Below, in pieces: positions 60,089 through 64,000 of a stretch of DNA of 64,000 nt. This DNA is from Hirundichthys speculiger (taxonomy: Eukaryota > Chordata > Actinopteri > Beloniformes > Exocoetidae): NCBI GenBank assembly GCA_018398805.1, contig JAGFBZ010000855.1, forward strand, positions 2,852,001-2,916,000. The letters are read 5' to 3'. The translations under genes were made by a program, and so were the position numbers. Positions within the stretch are counted from its first letter, which is position 1; each line of letters starts with the position of its first letter. The notes below the pieces were generated by a model. That model had not been told where the DNA came from. It worked only from the letters and a program-made list of their open reading frames with translations, and did no database searches.

Positions 60089-63000
60089 GTAACTTTCAGA
60101 ATCATTAAGATTATATAGTGTTTTGACAGAGAAGAAAATCCGATATACAAACACAAGCAAATTGATGATATATTTTTTTCAAGTTTACGTGTTTCCAGTA
60201 GTAGCTAGATAAAGAGACCCCAGGACAACTGTACTTAAACAAGGTTTTGATAAGGAACTAGTATATTCTGACTGACCAGTGCAGGCTCCTGAACACAATA
60301 CATACTTCAGCAGAAAACACTAGGTAGGAGCGCTGTGGGTCATCATTATCAATTATTCAACTCCAGCAAAAGTACTGCTGCGGGGTCAAAATTATATTTT
60401 CTGCGTAAAAAGAATCCCCAATACCATTGAATACCACTTGATCAATGCAATGCAAAATAAAGCATCTTCGTTCAGATGGCAGTCATGTTTGAAACAAGCT
60501 AACCTTCCACCTTTCACAATGTCTTACTCTGATCCCTGCTTTGGCCTGGTGTGTGTTGATGTACTTATCTAAGCAGCAATTTCTTAATGTGTGCTTATAC
60601 CCGAGGCCTTGCAATGTCATGCTGCAAATTAGATACACCTCTTGACAGCATTTTCCACTCCATCTCAAGAAGTGGAAATTAGATTAAGTGATTCATTACC
60701 CCTCAAAACAGTTACGGGTTGTAGTTCTTGCCCCAGTTTGATAAACAGCTGAAATAGGGATAGAGAACATTTGTGAGCCTTTTTTTTTCATAATTCCTGT
60801 CATAAATGACATTCATCATTTAGAGTTTCTAACAGTGATGTAAACTTCTGCTGATGGCGCTGTCCCATTTTTTAGGCTTCAAAATTGCACTGATTTACAA
60901 ACAAATCACAACCATCTAATTTCACAAATGACCAAAATAGGATATCAGGAGAAGTGCAGGTTAGCCAAGTTCACTGTTCCTTCTTTTTTATGTGTGTATT
61001 ACTTTTATAGCTCCGGATCAGATGGCACACACATGTGAGGAAGAGTCATTAAAGCCTAACATGCAAGCACAAAACAACAAAAAAATCCTTTTGGACTTAA
61101 GTAACAACCAGCTGTCATTACGGCCCGCTCTCCATTAAATATAAACCTGCTGGTGTATAAATACATGCTAGAGTTTATATATTCCTCTTTACTCGTGGGG
61201 AATGCTGGTCAAAAAATGTGGACAAGGCATGGTGTGTCCATTTCAACAAAGACTCACCGCTGGTGCTGTTCAACAGGTGTGCACCCTCGTTGCTGTAACT
61301 GCCACAACTACTGTGCTTTGGAAGCCAAATTAGAATACCCCCTTTCTTGGCAGTGAAAATGGCAGGTAACTGTGAGCCCCAAAGTTTGTCAATCTGCAGT
61401 GGTTCATCTAAATAACCCCCTCCCCCAAATTTACATTCAGGAAACGAAATTTGTACAAACATACCAAAGGGCCAAGCTCAAGCATTATTGTATCCACACC
61501 TTTCAGTCTCTGATTTACCACCACATCTCAAAACGGACTTTACTTTAATGCTAAAACAGTTAAGTCCAAAGAGAGGGTAAACGTGTGTAGTAGTGTTTCC
61601 ATTCTGTCTGCTTTCTACATGTGCAACTGGATGCAACAGTCTTCAATAAAACTTGCTAAGACAAACAGAAGGAAAAGCTCAGAGTCTAATGACACTGTAA
61701 CAAAATGAATGAAAATCCAGAGTAAATTCAGAAGGTATAAAAAGCTAAATTGAAAACAGGACAGGTGAGAGGCTAATAACAAAGACACAACATCGCAGGA
61801 GCAGAAGTGGTTGGAGCAATGGTAAAATTGCAAAGCACAAAAGAATCTGAGAGGAAAAATACTGTTTTTCTTTTTTTTTCTTTAAGGGGATTAAATACTA
61901 AGATAAGTTATGACAAATGATCAGGCGTAAAAAGGATAAGATAACAGAATATGAACAAAAAACAGAACACAATCCACAAAATCAAACTACAAGCGTCGAC
62001 AGAGAAAAGGAGCAAGGAACATGATTCAACAAAACATTAAGTTACACTAAAAGTGAACCATAAACAATGACACAAGTCTAAACTAGTGTTAAATTTAACT
62101 CATTTAACTCATCAGACAGGAAATTAAGTCTGATACAGTAAATGAAAATGCACCTGTTAAGACTGCATTTTACGCAGTGGTTGCTGGTTTATAAAACTTG
62201 GCATCGTGTTGTAAAATCACCTTTAACAGTGTTTGTGTTATGGTTTCGGTGGTACTCATACGTAAAGCCACTCTAAAAGGGTCAGTTCACATGTCAGCGC
62301 ACAGCCTGGCTGCTCTGGCAGACAGAGAGGATAGAGGAAGAGGATGTGTTTATCTCCCAGTGCTTTTCTGACAAAACTCCAAGGAGTTTAGCCACAGTTG
62401 GTCTATGTTGCTACATCTGCAAGCTGCTTTTTTGAACAAAAAAAAAAAAAAAACCCAAAAAAAACATGGACAATCCCAAGAATGGCAACGATGAGGAGAC
62501 CTTGTAAGACCTCAGCTCACCTGTTTGTTAACAAACACAGGGTGGAGGGAGGTGCTGGGGCTGTGCCATAAGTGAAGAGAAATACGCACACTGACATGGT
62601 TTTACAAGAGAAACAGATCTTGTCAGATAACATCAGTAATGTTGTCTGCTTTTATATTTTGGTAGCAATAATACAGATTTAAGTACAAAAAAAAAGGTTT
62701 ACCGCCCAGCTCTAAGTCATGATAGCTCAAAGTATAGAAAACACTGTCTCACAAAATTAGATTGTGTTCATTATCTGTCTAGTACCCTCCTGTCTTCTGT
62801 CTTCCACCCCCACATACTCACTCGCACACACAACCTCAAGCTCTCTCTGCTCACTGTTCTCTCTACCCTGCCTAAGTTTCCATGGAAACAGGAGGGGGTC
62901 TCTCCCAGGACAGTTACTGCACTGTGCTGTACTGAGCTGTGTGCTAATGACATTTCGGAGTAACTTTTCCTCCGTTCCTCAAGTCTAAGGCATCAACACT

Positions 63001-64000
63001 TAAGCACTGGAGTGCAAAGGGAACATAAAAAGGTCTCTGCAGTATGATGACTTCCCATGTGAGATGTAACTAAGTGGCCAAATGCACTTTTACTCAGCGT
63101 CTTAAATCACAAAGCAATTTTAACAGTGCTAGTTTCTTTTTCAAACACTTCAGCTTTGGCCAGTTGACCTTTCCTCCGAAATCTACAATCTTGTGTCTTG
63201 AGATTTAAAAAATAAATAAATAAATAAATCTGCTAAATCTATTGAGGTGCGTCGGCACCTTTTTTGGACGCACATGCATGTGCATACATAAAAAAGTCAA
63301 TAATGGTAAATAAATGGTCCGACTTAAATAGTCATAGCCCTTGCGTGGGATGCTCTACACCTTAGTGCCCTTTAGTTATACTTTTTCATAATTGATTGAA
63401 TGAAGGGAATTTTAAAACATAAAAGACTTTACAGGCCTGCTGAGAACAAGACTGACGAAACATATGGCACCCTTAAGTTTTTTTTGTCTGTGTCAGATGT
63501 TTTATTAATACACACCACCAAGCACATCATTCGCAACAAAAATGCAACACAAAAACCAGACATAATTGTCTACAATCCAGGCCTCCATGTGCAGCAGATC
63601 CTGCAGCTGTGACAATGGTGGATAATGATCCCTGCCCTATTTAGTTTTGCAGGCTCTTCCGGCGGGAAGCCACCCGGCAAATGGACTCTCGCTCTCTGAA
63701 AGCATCTTCTAACCTCAATGCATTAGAGATGCTAAGAGACACTGTGCTTTTAAGTGGAGGCTTCTGGCCTGAGAGTGCCGTGGGTCACTCATCAGAGACG
63801 TGACACAGACATACGGCACATGCACTGCTCCTTCAAACACAAATGTGTACATAAAATAAACAGACGCAAACACACACACACACACATAGAAAACACACTC
63901 CTCACCCTCACAGTCAACTTAGAAATGTCTCTCCACAGAGAATCCAATCACATGGAGAGATTTGACCGTATCGCCCTAACTGGATTGCAGTAATCCGCTG
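60089..64000 (+). other. nrxn1: nrxn1 intron after the LNS3 exon
   Basis: Begins GTAACTTTCAG. The next expected exon (continuing LNS3 with a TISVN-like start) was not found. It contains A-rich runs near 62440, an (AAAT)n run near 63205-63228 and a CA repeat near 63871-63886. No genes were recognised. Confidence 0.6.

Overview
The window reads as a vertebrate, almost certainly teleost, nuclear genome. It is AT-rich, intron-dominated DNA with long dinucleotide microsatellites and fish-type interspersed repeats: hAT elements starting TAGGGATG or TAGGGCTG, a PIF-Harbinger, a Tc1-like element, CR1/L2-like LINE tails and tRNA-derived SINEs. No tRNA, rRNA, operon, CRISPR or other prokaryotic feature was seen.

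The only host gene I can support is an alpha-neurexin on the + strand, best matched to neurexin-1 (nrxn1; the fish a or b copy cannot be decided here). Four exons are visible. The first LNS2 exon is 45311-45612. The splice-site-2 microexon is 48329-48373 and contains two nested donor sites. The second LNS2 exon ends at 49613 but its first half is scrambled in this sequence. An exon covering the end of LNS2 and most of LNS3 is 59650-60088. They are joined by introns of about 2.7, 1.1 and 10.0 kb. Everything from 1 to 45310 is probably one long intron (or introns) upstream of LNS2, and 60089-64000 is the start of the next intron.

The rest is intron filled with mobile elements, many bounded exactly by terminal inverted repeats (TIRs) and target-site duplications (TSDs). 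Region 3.3-6.5 kb is a four-level nest: an old element, a Harbinger inside it, and two hAT-type elements inside the Harbinger. Region 18.4-19.7 kb is a hAT carrying a GC-rich module shared with a different hAT family at 5.1 kb. Region 20.0-22.4 kb is a TTAA-flanked element containing a BED-finger hAT. Region 32.4-33.8 kb is a broken tnp2/DUF4218-type transposase gene. Region 37.5-40.3 kb is a composite of hAT ends, THAP-like and YqaJ-family-like exons, a 65-bp hairpin and a ZBED-type hAT remnant. Region 50.4-53.4 kb holds a MITE, a LINE endonuclease fragment and a Tc1-like element split by a likely solo LTR. Region 55.8-57.0 kb is another BED-finger hAT.

I found no convincing undescribed biological system. 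The points most worth checking are the damaged neurexin exon, the module shared by two hAT families, and the composite transposon cluster at 37.5-40.3 kb.
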